Assembly (NCBI GenBank): GCA_937873445.1
Contig: CALMWF010000039.1
Location: 1-64,000, forward strand
From: an uncultured Alphaproteobacteria bacterium
GTDB taxonomy: Bacteria > Pseudomonadota > Alphaproteobacteria > Rhizobiales > Aestuariivirgaceae
Reading direction: 5' to 3'
Length of the DNA: 64,000 nt
Shown here: piece after piece, positions 38,441-47,182 of the stretch
How the letters are laid out: each line of letters opens with the position of its first letter
Numbering within the stretch: position 1 is the first letter of the stretch
Notes under the pieces: model-generated
Seen by the model: the letters and a program-made list of their open reading frames with translations, nothing else
Database searches by the model: none
Told to the model about the DNA's origin: nothing
Made by a program: the position numbers and the translations under genes

Positions 38441-40294
38441 TCACGGTGTCACCGTTCGCGCCTTGTCCGCGTCATACCACCAGGCCGCCGGAATGGGCAG
38501 GTCATATTGCGGCAATTTTTCGGGCATGCCGAACCGGTTCCAGTAGGCCAGCCTGATCTTGGGCATATACCACTGCGGCACCACAAACTGCGACCAGATG
38601 AGGGCCCGGTCCAGTGCCCGCACGGCGGTGGTCAGCCCGGCGCGGTCCTTGGCGAAGATCACCTGATCGATGAGCTTGTCGATGGCGGCATTCCTGATGC
38701 CGGCCATATTGTCGCTGCCCGCCGTGTCGGCAGCGGCGCTGCCCCACTGGTCGCGTTGCTCATTGCCGGGTGAAAGCGACTCGCCCCAGCTGTGCACCAG
38801 AATGTCAAAATCGAAATTCTGTTTCTGCCGTTCGTATTGCGACGAATCCACTGTGCGCACCGTGACGGTGAAGCCCAGCATTTCCAGCTGCTTCTGATAG
38901 GGCAGGGTGATGCGCTCGAACAGGGGAGAGTCGAGCAGGAAGGTCAGCGTGAAGGGTTCGCCCTTGGCATTCTTCAGAAGGTTGCGTCCACCCTGGCTGG
39001 CGATGGTCCAGCCCGCCTGGGCCAGAAGGTCGGCCGCCTCCTTCAGGTTCCGGCGCCGGTCCTGTGCTGTCGCATTGACCGGGTTCTGGTATTCGCTGGT
39101 GAACACTTCGGGCGGCAGATCGGCCTTCAGCGGTTCCAGCAGCGCCAGTTCCTCCGGCGTTGGCAGGCCCTTCGCCTCCATCTCCGAATTGTTGAAGAAG
39201 GAGCGCGCGCGGGTGTACTGGCCATAGAACAGATTGGCATTGGCCCATTCGAAATCGAAGGCGAGGTTGAGCGCGCGCCGCACCCGCACATCCTTGAACT
39301 TGTCGCGGCGCAGGTTCATCACATAGCCCTGCATGCCGTTGACCGCGTGAATCTCCAGTTCCTTCTTCAGGCAGCGCCCGTCCTTCACGGCCGGTATGTC
39401 ATAGCCCGTGGCCCACAGCTTGGACGAGCTTTCCGCCCGATAGTCATACTGGTCGGCCTTGAAGGCTTCAAAGGCGACATTGGCATCGCGGAAAAAGATG
39501 AACTCCATCCGGTCGAAATTGTTCTGGCCGACATTGACCGGCAGCTTCTCGCCCCAGTAGTCCTTGACCCGTTCGACGCTGATGGTGGCGCCGGGCTTGA
39601 AATCCACCACCCGATAGGGACTGGAGGTGAGGACGGGCTCCAGCGCGATTTCCGCAATGTTGCGCGCCTTGCCCTGTGCGTCCTTGCCCGTCCACCACGC
39701 CTTGCTCAAAACCGAAAGCTCGCCGGTGATGGACGGCAGTTCGCGGTTGCCGCTCTGCGAGAAGCTGAAGGTCACCTCATGCTCACCGGTTGCCTCGGCC
39801 TTCACCACATTGCGGTAATAGGCCTCAAGCCGCGGGTTCACGTCCTTCAGCGTCATCATGCTCCAGGCCACGTCTTCAGCCGTCACCGGCGTGCCGTCGT
39901 GAAAGCGCGCCTCGGGCCTGAGCCGGAACACCACCAGCGACCGGTCCTCCGGGTGCCAGACCGATTCCGCCAGAAGGCCGTATTGGGTTGACGGCTCATC
40001 CATGGCTCTGACCATCAGGGTTTCGGCAGGCGCGCCACTGGCGGCTTCACCCTTGTAGGTGTAGGGGTTGAGACTGTCGAAGGAACCAACCACGCCCACG
40101 CGCACCACGCCGCCCTTGGGTGCTGCCGCATTGACATAGTCGAAGTGGGCGAAATCCGCCGGATACTTGATGTCGTCAAACAGGGTGAGGGCGTGGGTGA
40201 AGCGGCGCTCCTCGGCCAGGGCGCGCAGCGGCAACGCGGAAACGGCAAGGGGGGCAGCAGCAAGCGTGATGAAACGGCGGCGGTCGATCGGCAT
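38441..40294 (-). CDS. yejA: Extracellular solute-binding protein, YejA-like
   Basis: A 617-residue periplasmic oligopeptide-binding protein (SBP family 5), first gene of yejABEF. The signal segment RRRFITLAAAPLAVSALPLR has paired arginines and may be a Tat-type signal. Family motifs include KYPADFAHFDYVNAAAPKGG and FRLRPEARFHDGTPVTAEDV. In enterobacteria, YejABEF imports microcin C and oligopeptides. Here the substrate is inferred. A strong terminator isolates it from the cytochrome gene upstream. Confidence 0.94.
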   Translation of the reverse strand: MPIDRRRFITLAAAPLAVSALPLRALAEERRFTHALTLFDDIKYPADFAHFDYVNAAAPKGGVVRVGVVGSFDSLNPYTYKGEAASGAPAETLMVRAMDEPSTQYGLLAESVWHPEDRSLVVFRLRPEARFHDGTPVTAEDVAWSMMTLKDVNPRLEAYYRNVVKAEATGEHEVTFSFSQSGNRELPSITGELSVLSKAWWTGKDAQGKARNIAEIALEPVLTSSPYRVVDFKPGATISVERVKDYWGEKLPVNVGQNNFDRMEFIFFRDANVAFEAFKADQYDYRAESSSKLWATGYDIPAVKDGRCLKKELEIHAVNGMQGYVMNLRRDKFKDVRVRRALNLAFDFEWANANLFYGQYTRARSFFNNSEMEAKGLPTPEELALLEPLKADLPPEVFTSEYQNPVNATAQDRRRNLKEAADLLAQAGWTIASQGGRNLLKNAKGEPFTLTFLLDSPLFERITLPYQKQLEMLGFTVTVRTVDSSQYERQKQNFDFDILVHSWGESLSPGNEQRDQWGSAAADTAGSDNMAGIRNAAIDKLIDQVIFAKDRAGLTTAVRALDRALIWSQFVVPQWYMPKIRLAYWNRFGMPEKLPQYDLPIPAAWWYDADKARTVTP

Positions 40295-40361
40295 GGCGCT
40301 CGGGGCTCTGAACTGATTCGGCGAGTATAGTCAGGTGCTTGCATCTGCAAACATAAAACAA

Positions 40362-40389
40362 GACACCGGCGGATGGCTCCGCCGGTGTC
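40362..40389 (-). terminator. Intrinsic terminator of the cytochrome c gene
   Basis: GACACCGGCGGA (40362-40373) pairs perfectly with TCCGCCGGTGTC (40378-40389) around a 4-base loop. On the minus strand the stem is followed by TTGTTTTATG, a U-rich tract. It ends the cytochrome transcript before yejA. Confidence 0.85.
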
Positions 40390-40413
40390 TCATCAAACAG
40401 GCGATTGTGTCGC

Positions 40414-41073
40414 TTACGGGGCCGGCAGCGGCAGCGGCGCGTCCGACTGGGCGTTCAGCCAGGCGATGACGTTGGCGCGCTGCTGGGCGTCCTTGATGCC
40501 GGCAAAGGCCATCTTGGAACCCTTCACGAAGTCCTTGGGCGAGACCAGATAGACGTCGAGGTTTTCGAGCGTCCAGGTTTCGCCGGCAGCACCCTTGGCC
40601 TTCAGGTCTTCGGAATAGCCCTTGAAGTCGGCAACCGAGCCCATGACGCGGCCCGCCACACCCCACTGGTGCGGACCGACCTTGTTCTTGCCTTCCTTGG
40701 CGAAGTCGTGGCAGGCCACGCACACCTTGGCGGCCTTTTCGCCGGCCGCCATATCGGCCTTGGCCAGGCGGGCGCCGAGGGACTCGCCAGCCGCCGGAGC
40801 CGCAGCCGGAGCAGCCGGAGCCGCAGGCTCTGCCGCCGGAGCCGCCGGGGTGGTCTGGGCCACCTGGGTTTCCGCCGCCGGAGCGGGCGCCGCCGCTTCA
40901 GCCGGGGCCGGAGCCGCCGGTGCTGCCGCTTCCGCGGTCGGGATCAAAAAGCCCGGCGTGGCCGGAGTGGTGGTGCTGTAAAGGCTGGAGCCGAGAGCAT
41001 TGATGCCGACGACCATGGCAGCCGCGCCAACCGCCGAAAGGGCGGACTTGGACAGAAAGGGAATGATGTTCAT
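40414..41073 (-). CDS. cycM: Membrane-anchored cytochrome c (CycM type)
   Basis: A 219-residue class I cytochrome c that carries electrons in the periplasm while tethered to the inner membrane. An uncleaved N-terminal helix (about residues 11-30) is followed by an Ala/Pro/Glu-rich linker (about 42-97) and the haem domain. Haem attachment is C118-x-x-C121-H122 and the likely axial Met is M188 (GSKMAFAGI). The family links the bc1 complex to cytochrome oxidase in alphaproteobacteria. It is a lone transcription unit. Confidence 0.9.
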   Translation of the reverse strand: MNIIPFLSKSALSAVGAAAMVVGINALGSSLYSTTTPATPGFLIPTAEAAAPAAPAPAEAAAPAPAAETQVAQTTPAAPAAEPAAPAAPAAAPAAGESLGARLAKADMAAGEKAAKVCVACHDFAKEGKNKVGPHQWGVAGRVMGSVADFKGYSEDLKAKGAAGETWTLENLDVYLVSPKDFVKGSKMAFAGIKDAQQRANVIAWLNAQSDAPLPLPAP

Positions 41074-41181
41074 GCGACGCTATCCTTGTTGGGACATATT
41101 AGCGGGGTCTTACCTAAAGCTTTCCCGGCTCCCACGCAACCGGTATAAGCAGCCCACCAAAGCAATTAGACTTTTTTGCGA

Positions 41182-41931
41182 ATGATCGAACTTGCCAATA
41201 CCATAGTTGTCATTCCGGCCCGGCTGGCATCAACCCGCCTGCCTGGAAAACCGCTGGCCGACATCAACGGCCAGCCGATGATTGTCCATGTCTGGCGGCG
41301 GGCCCTGGCGGCCAATGTCGGCCAGGTGCTGGTGGCCGCCGCCGAGAACGAGATTGCCGAGGTCATCCGCCGCCAGGGCGGTGACGCCATGGCCACCGAC
41401 CCCGGCCTGCCCTCCGGCTCCGACCGCATTGCCCAGGCGCTGGCCCTGCGTGATCCCGCCCGCAAATTCAAATATGTGGTGAATGTTCAGGGCGACCTGC
41501 CGACCATTGACCCGCTCGCCATTCAGCGCTGCCTTGCCGGGCTGGCCAATGACCAGGTTGATATTTCCACCATCGCCGCCCCCATCTCCAGTGCTGCCGA
41601 GCGCGACAATGCCAATGTGGTCAAGGCCATTGCCCCCTTGAGCGAAACACGCGAAGTGGCCTTTGCCCGCGATTTCGTGCGTGACCTTGGGCCGGACCAT
41701 GAGCCGCCATTCTGGCACCACATCGGCGTCTATGCCTATCGCCGCGACGTGCTGGAGCGCTTCGTTGCCCTGCCGGTGAGCGAGCGCGAGCGCCACCGCC
41801 GGCTGGAACAGATGCGCGCCCTCGACAACGGCATGAAGATAGCCGTGGTGCGGGTGGACAGTGTGCCGCTGGGTGTGGATGCACCGGAAGACCTGGAACA
41901 GGCCCGGAAAATGCTGAAACCGGACAAGTGA
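41182..41931 (+). CDS. kdsB: 3-deoxy-manno-octulosonate cytidylyltransferase
   Basis: Activates Kdo as CMP-Kdo for lipopolysaccharide inner-core synthesis, so the organism very probably makes LPS. It has 249 residues. The nucleotide-binding motif is VIPARLASTRLPGKPL at residues 10-25, and VVNVQGDLPTIDP and HIGVYAYRRDVLERF are family hallmarks. ATG 41182 is chosen over the TTG at 41176. pheA follows after 7 bases. Confidence 0.95.
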   Translation: MIELANTIVVIPARLASTRLPGKPLADINGQPMIVHVWRRALAANVGQVLVAAAENEIAEVIRRQGGDAMATDPGLPSGSDRIAQALALRDPARKFKYVVNVQGDLPTIDPLAIQRCLAGLANDQVDISTIAAPISSAAERDNANVVKAIAPLSETREVAFARDFVRDLGPDHEPPFWHHIGVYAYRRDVLERFVALPVSERERHRRLEQMRALDNGMKIAVVRVDSVPLGVDAPEDLEQARKMLKPDK

Positions 41932-41938
41932 GAGGACC

Positions 41939-42799
41939 ATGACCGCCAAGATTGCCTATCAGGGCGAACCCGGAGCCAATTCCCACATTGCCTGTCTGGA
42001 AGCCTTCACGGACCACGAGCCCATGCCCTGCCGCACCTTCGAGGATGCCTTTCAGGCGGTGCGTGACGGTCAGGCGCAACTGGCCATGATCCCCATCGAC
42101 AATTCGGTGGCGGGCCGCGTGGCCGACATCCATCACCTCATGCCCGCCACCAACCTCGCCATCATCGGCGAACACTTTCTGCGTGTGCATCACCAGCTTC
42201 TGGTCATGCCCGGCGCCGACCGGGCCAAGCTCAAGACCGTGCACAGCCATGTCCACGCCCTGGGCCAGTGCCGCAAGCTGATCCGTGAACAGGGCCTGAC
42301 GCCGGTGGTGGCGGTCGACACCGCCGGGGCAGCCCGCGAACTGTCGGAAATCCGCGACCCCACCCGGGCCGCCATCGCCACCAGGCTGGCCGGCGAAATC
42401 TACGGCCTGGAACTGGCGCGCGAAAACATCGAGGATGAGGCCCACAATACCACCCGCTTCGTGGTGCTGGCGCCGGAGCGGCGCGACGCCGCCCAGGGCA
42501 ATGGTCCGGTGGTGACAAGCTTCGTCTTCCGGGTGCGCAATGTGCCCGCCGCCCTCTACAAGGCCATGGGTGGCTTTGCCACCAACGGCGTCAACATGAC
42601 CAAGCTGGAAAGCTACCAGCTTGAAGGCCAGTTCTCGGCCACCCAGTTCTATGCCGACATCGACGGCCACCCGGACGACCGCAATGTCCGTCTGGCCCTG
42701 GAGGAGCTGGCGTTCTTTACCTCTCACCTGCGCATCCTCGGCGTTTATCCGGCCCATCCGCACCGCGACGAGATCAGGAACCGGCTTCAGGCTGAATAG
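41939..42799 (+). CDS. pheA: Prephenate dehydratase
   Basis: Converts prephenate to phenylpyruvate for phenylalanine synthesis. It is a monofunctional enzyme of 286 residues with no chorismate mutase domain. The catalytic domain starts KIAYQGEPGANSHIA, and the TRF motif lies in NTTRFVVLA near residue 170. The C-terminal ACT domain (PAALYKAMGGFATNGVNMTK, then LESYQ) is the site of feedback inhibition by phenylalanine in this family. It is probably co-transcribed with kdsB. Confidence 0.95.
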   Translation: MTAKIAYQGEPGANSHIACLEAFTDHEPMPCRTFEDAFQAVRDGQAQLAMIPIDNSVAGRVADIHHLMPATNLAIIGEHFLRVHHQLLVMPGADRAKLKTVHSHVHALGQCRKLIREQGLTPVVAVDTAGAARELSEIRDPTRAAIATRLAGEIYGLELARENIEDEAHNTTRFVVLAPERRDAAQGNGPVVTSFVFRVRNVPAALYKAMGGFATNGVNMTKLESYQLEGQFSATQFYADIDGHPDDRNVRLALEELAFFTSHLRILGVYPAHPHRDEIRNRLQAE

Positions 42800-43090
42800 C
42801 CGGAAGCCGACCTCGGCAAGGCTGCCGGAAGCCCGCCGGTCCGCCTGCGGAATTGCGAATCAGCTGTAATTTTCCGGCGTGAACGGAAGGCGGCCCGATC
42901 CTTGGGGGCCGCCATTCCCCCGGCCTGTCGCAGGCCATACGGCGTTTTTCCACACCGATTGCACCGGGCTGAGCCAGCCCAGGCCGAGGCCTGCGGCTTA
43001 ACCGAATATTTACCAAAGCCGTTAACTTTTGGCCCTGAATGGCAGAGCCCCGCCTTGGCCTTCGGGTTGGCGCGGCGGCGAGAATAATGG
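42800..43090. other. 291-base intergenic region before the podJL-like gene
   Basis: It holds a hairpin GCGGCCC/GGGCCGC (42890-42912) and GGCCTG/CAGGCC (42922-42936), followed by a T-run near 42944-42949. These may end the kdsB-pheA transcript. The right third is AT-richer and contains a CtrA-like site and a GTTAAC (43021-43026). I see no gene in it. Confidence 0.6.
42998..43012 (+). promoter_or_regulatory. CtrA-like site upstream of the podJL-like gene
   Basis: TTAA-N7-TTTA followed by C, 79 bases before the ATG. It has the same layout as the cpaA site, with one mismatch to TTAA-N7-TTAA. In Caulobacter, podJ is under cell-cycle control, which makes the location plausible. Confidence 0.45.
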
Positions 43091-46000
43091 ATGGCAGCGA
43101 TGAAGCCGGGTATCCCATGGAGCGTGAAGGGCATTGAGCCGGAGGTGCGCGAGGCCGCCAAGGTCGCCGCCCGCCGTTCCGGCATGACGCTGGGCGAATG
43201 GCTGAACAACGTCATCCTCGAACAGTCCGACGATGCGCCCCCCGCCCCGGTGCGGCCCGCGCCGCGCCTTGAGGAGCCGCGCTCTGCCGTCCGGCTTGAG
43301 GATATTGCCGAACAGCTGGCCCGCATTGCCCGCCGCGAGCACGACACCACGCCAAGCCCCTATGCGGGCAGCCGCCAGGCTGATCAGGAGGCGCTGAGCC
43401 GCATTCTGAACCGGGTGGAAAGCAACGAACGCCAGACGGTTGAGGCCTTCTCCGCCGTCAATGAGCGGCTTTCGGCCATGGGCCGCCAGATCAGCCGCGC
43501 AGCCCCCGCCGCCCCGGCGCTGAAGCCCGAGGAAACCCCCGCCTTCCAGTCGCTGGAAAAGGCGGTGCGCAACATCATCGAGCACATTGAAACCGGCGAG
43601 CGCCGCACCCGCGACAGCCTGAAGACCATGCAGGACCGCATGGCCGAAATGGCCAGCCGGGCGGCTGGTTCGGTCAATGAGCAGGTGCTGCAGCAGGCCC
43701 CGGCCATCCGCAGCCTGGAAGCAAGGATCAGCGAACTCGCCAGCCGCATTGACCGCAGCGAAACCGGCCATGCCATGGCGCTCCCCGATATTCTGCAGCG
43801 CGAACTGGCTGACCTTGCCGGCCGCATTGACGGGGTGCGCAATGATTCCGAGGCCCTGGCCTCACGCGCCCAGACGGCTGCCGTGCAGGCCAGCCAGAAG
43901 GAACTGCGCACCATCGAGACCCGCATCCTCAGTCTGCTCAAGGATGCCCAGGTCACCTTCGCCAGCCACAACAGCACGCCCGCCGAAATGCAGCGTCTGC
44001 GCGGCGAGGTTGACACCCTCAACAAGCGCATCGACAGCGCCCGCACCGGCCTTGCCTCCGATCGTGATGTGACCGCCCTGCGCGCCGCGGTAGAGCAGCT
44101 TTCCACCCGCGTGGCCCAGGGTCAGGACATGCGGCCTCTGGCCGACCTCGACCGGCGGGTCAGCGAAATTCACCAGCGCCTTGAGCAAACCCAGGGCAGC
44201 ATGGCCCAGAAGCCCCAGCTGGTGGAACTTGAACGCCGCATGGCCGAAATGGACCGCCGCCTGAGCGAGGCCATGACCACGGGAGCTTCGCCCACCGCCC
44301 AGTCCGCCCTCGAAAACCAGATTGCCGCCGTGGCCGAGCGCCTTGCCCGCACCGAAAGCCAGCTGGCCAGCCTCGACACCATCGAGCGCGCCGTCAACCA
44401 GCTTTATGATGCCATGGAGCAGAGCCGCACCACCACCGCCCGCGTGGCCGAGGAAACGGCCCGCCGGGTGGCCGGGGAAGCCGGCTTGCACGCTGCCGCG
44501 CCGCTTTCGGCCATGGATCCCGCGCCGGAAATCCAGGCCCTGCAGGATGGCCTGCGTGCCGTGCGCGACAGCGCCGCCACCGCCGATCAGCGCAATCAGG
44601 AAACCCTCACCGCCGTTCACGACACGCTTGAGCAGATCGTCAGCAAGCTTGCCGAACTGGAAAACAATGCCGTTGGCCAGCAGATGGCCAGCGCCATGGC
44701 CGCCCATGCCATGGTCCAGCCGGCGCTGGAAGATGCCCCGGAACTGCCGCCAGCCTCGGAAATCTTCGCCGAGCCAGCGCCCTTTGAAAACAACCCCTTC
44801 ACCGCCCCGGCAGCAGTGGAAACGGCTTCCGAAACGGCCAATCCCTTTGCCGCCGCCGAGGTGCCGCCCGCGCCGGAACCGGGCTCGGTCGATGACATTA
44901 TTGCCGCCGCCCGGCGCATGGCCCAGTCCTCCTCCGCGCACAAGAGCGTTCTCACCGGCCTGACCCCCGGCAGCGACAAGACCGTCGCCCAGGCGGGCAA
45001 GAAGTTCTGGGAAAAATTGCCCTTCCTGAACCGCAAGCCCAAGGACCCCAAGGCCGCCAGGCCCGCCAAGGCGGAAAAGCAGGCAAAGCCGCTGAAGGGC
45101 AGCAAGGTGGTGCCGGGCGTAAAGCCCGATGGCGCCAGGCAGCCGCCGGAAATCAAGCCCGCTGCCAATGACAATGATGCCCGCCGCAAGCGCCTCATGC
45201 TGATGGGCCTGCTGCTTCTGGCGGCGGCCTCGGCCTACACCATGAATATTCTGGGCAAGCCCAAGTCCACGCCCGTCACTCCGGCAGCCATTGAGCAGCC
45301 GGCTCCGACCCCCGAAGCGCCCCCGGCCGCCGCCCCGGCCCAGCCGGTCATTGACGGGCCGCAGAGCCAGCCCTCGACCGAAGGCAGCCTGAATGCCCCG
45401 GCGCCCGGCATTGACGCCGCCGCCCCCGCCAACGGCACGATGAGCCCGCCGGCGGACACGGTTTCGCCACCGCCCGCCACCGGCGAGGTGCACGGCAGCC
45501 TCAATCCCGGCAAGGCCCAGAGCATTGCTGACCTTCTGGCCAGTAACACTTTGACCACGGCCACCATGACCCCGCCCGCCGTGGTCGAAAATGGCGCTCC
45601 CCCCATGGAAATGCCGCCCGCCGAACTGGGCGCCACGCCCTTGCGCCAGTCTGCCCGCGACGGTGACGCCACGGCGCAATTCGTCATCGCCTCCCGCTAT
45701 CTCGACGGCAAGGTGGTGGCGCAAGATTATGCCAAGGCGGCGGAATGGTATGAGCGCGCCGCCATGAGCGGCCTTGCCCCTGCCCAATACCGCCTGGCCA
45801 CTCTCTATGAACGCGGCAATGGTGTGGCCCGTGATCTTGCCAAGGCCCTGTCCTGGTATGAGAAGGCCGCCCGCCAGGGCAATGTGCGCGCCATGCACAA
45901 TGCCGCCGTCATTGTGGCCGGCGATGGTTTGGGCAAGCCCGACTATACCCGCGCCGTCTACTGGTTTCGCCAGGCCGCCGACCATGGCCTGAAGGACAGC

Positions 46001-46477
46001 CAGTTCAATCTTGCCGTTCTGATCGAGCGCGGCCTGGGCACGGTGCCGTCCTCGTCTGACGCGCTGTTCTGGTACACTTTGGCCGGCCAGCAGAAGGATA
46101 ATGATGCGGCCAGCCGGGCTGCGGTTCTGGCGCGCAGCCTGTCACCGGCCATGGTGGATGACACCAAGCGCCGGGTGGCCAGCTGGCAGCCCCGCCGCTC
46201 GCTCGATGCCGCCAATGTGGTGTCGGTCACGCGCGGCGACTGGCAGGCCGCCTCGGCCCCGGCCGAGCCTGCGTCTGCCACGGCTGTTGCCAACCCCGAC
46301 ATTGCTGAAATCCAGACCCTGCTCAACGGTCTGGGCTACAAGATCGGCACGCCTGACGGCCGCATGGGCAACCGCACCGCCAATGCCATCCGCCTCTTCC
46401 AGATGCAGAACGGCTTCAAGGTGACGGGTGAGGCCACACCGGAACTGGTGGCCGCGCTGAAGGCAAAACAGAGCTGA
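43091..46477 (+). CDS. PodJL-like polar localisation protein with Sel1 repeats
   Basis: An 1128-residue protein. A conserved N-terminal segment (GIPWSVKGIEPEVREAAKVA) is followed by a long coiled-coil region (about residues 90-500) and an acidic, Pro/Ala-rich stretch. A single membrane helix lies near 700-720 (LMLMGLLLLAAASAYTMNIL). The periplasmic part has Sel1-like repeats (about 850-1000, VIASRYLDGKVVAQDYAKAA) and a C-terminal peptidoglycan-binding domain (about 1070-1125). This layout matches PodJ/PodJL-type polar organisers that link the cytoplasmic pole to the wall. It stands alone, with a CtrA-like site upstream. Confidence 0.87.
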   Translation: MAAMKPGIPWSVKGIEPEVREAAKVAARRSGMTLGEWLNNVILEQSDDAPPAPVRPAPRLEEPRSAVRLEDIAEQLARIARREHDTTPSPYAGSRQADQEALSRILNRVESNERQTVEAFSAVNERLSAMGRQISRAAPAAPALKPEETPAFQSLEKAVRNIIEHIETGERRTRDSLKTMQDRMAEMASRAAGSVNEQVLQQAPAIRSLEARISELASRIDRSETGHAMALPDILQRELADLAGRIDGVRNDSEALASRAQTAAVQASQKELRTIETRILSLLKDAQVTFASHNSTPAEMQRLRGEVDTLNKRIDSARTGLASDRDVTALRAAVEQLSTRVAQGQDMRPLADLDRRVSEIHQRLEQTQGSMAQKPQLVELERRMAEMDRRLSEAMTTGASPTAQSALENQIAAVAERLARTESQLASLDTIERAVNQLYDAMEQSRTTTARVAEETARRVAGEAGLHAAAPLSAMDPAPEIQALQDGLRAVRDSAATADQRNQETLTAVHDTLEQIVSKLAELENNAVGQQMASAMAAHAMVQPALEDAPELPPASEIFAEPAPFENNPFTAPAAVETASETANPFAAAEVPPAPEPGSVDDIIAAARRMAQSSSAHKSVLTGLTPGSDKTVAQAGKKFWEKLPFLNRKPKDPKAARPAKAEKQAKPLKGSKVVPGVKPDGARQPPEIKPAANDNDARRKRLMLMGLLLLAAASAYTMNILGKPKSTPVTPAAIEQPAPTPEAPPAAAPAQPVIDGPQSQPSTEGSLNAPAPGIDAAAPANGTMSPPADTVSPPPATGEVHGSLNPGKAQSIADLLASNTLTTATMTPPAVVENGAPPMEMPPAELGATPLRQSARDGDATAQFVIASRYLDGKVVAQDYAKAAEWYERAAMSGLAPAQYRLATLYERGNGVARDLAKALSWYEKAARQGNVRAMHNAAVIVAGDGLGKPDYTRAVYWFRQAADHGLKDSQFNLAVLIERGLGTVPSSSDALFWYTLAGQQKDNDAASRAAVLARSLSPAMVDDTKRRVASWQPRRSLDAANVVSVTRGDWQAASAPAEPASATAVANPDIAEIQTLLNGLGYKIGTPDGRMGNRTANAIRLFQMQNGFKVTGEATPELVAALKAKQS

Positions 46478-46501
46478 AACCAAAGGCTTGCCGCGCAACG
46501 C

Positions 46502-47182
46502 TCAGCTCACGCGCGAGCGCGGGAAGGCGTGCATCGTCGTGCCCGTCAGCCACACCTGGCAGGTTTCCTCTTCAAACAGCCCTTTAAAAGCGCGGGATGA
46601 AACACTTAAAGCACCGGTGTAGCTGCCGAAGGCGGGCATGATCAAGCGGCGCTGATCGGCAATGAAGCATTTGCGCTTCACCGCCACGTTGCGCTGCACC
46701 ACCGTGGCGCCGGGGTGCAGGTGGCCGGCAATCTCAAAGCCTTGTGAAAGCCGTGCTGAGGGAATGTGGCGCAACGTCACCGGCCCCAGCGCCATGCTGT
46801 CCACCCCGCTTCCCGAAAGCCCCTGAGGGGCTTCCGGGTCATGGTTGCCGGTAATCCAGATGGTGTCATGGCCATCGGTCAGCGCCTTGAGGCGCGCCCG
46901 GTCGGCCCCGTCCATCCGGGCCGCACCCTTGCCGTCATGAAACGTGTCGCCGAGAAAGATGAGACGCCGGGGCCGGTGTGTTGCAATGACCGCTTCGAGC
47001 AGTGCGAGGGAAGCCCGGCTGTCATAGGGCGGCACATGCACACCCCGCCGGGCAAAGGCAGCCCCGGTTTCAAGGTGCAGGTCGGCCACCAGCAGGGCGG
47101 CAAACTCCGGCACAATGAGTGCCCCCGATAGATCGGGGATGAGGGAGAGCCCGCCCAGCGTGATCCTGTGTTGCCTAGACAA
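46502..47182 (-). CDS. pdeM: Ligase-associated DNA damage response endonuclease PdeM
   Basis: A metallophosphoesterase of about 226 residues. All metal motifs are present: VADLHLE (DxH), GDTFHDG, GNHDP and AGHLHPG. The likely start is TTG 47182, which overlaps the helicase stop by 8 bases. Longer in-frame starts lie inside the helicase and give unrelated sequence. Family knowledge places PdeM beside an Lhr-type helicase in a DNA-repair cluster. The ligase and exonuclease partners are not in this window. Confidence 0.87.
   Translation of the reverse strand: MSRQHRITLGGLSLIPDLSGALIVPEFAALLVADLHLETGAAFARRGVHVPPYDSRASLALLEAVIATHRPRRLIFLGDTFHDGKGAARMDGADRARLKALTDGHDTIWITGNHDPEAPQGLSGSGVDSMALGPVTLRHIPSARLSQGFEIAGHLHPGATVVQRNVAVKRKCFIADQRRLIMPAFGSYTGALSVSSRAFKGLFEEETCQVWLTGTTMHAFPRSRVS

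Noticed and set aside
43862-45985. 707-codon minus-strand frame inside the podJL-like gene
   Set aside because: Gly/His/Arg-rich antisense sequence; the plus strand has coiled-coil, Sel1 and peptidoglycan-binding domains.
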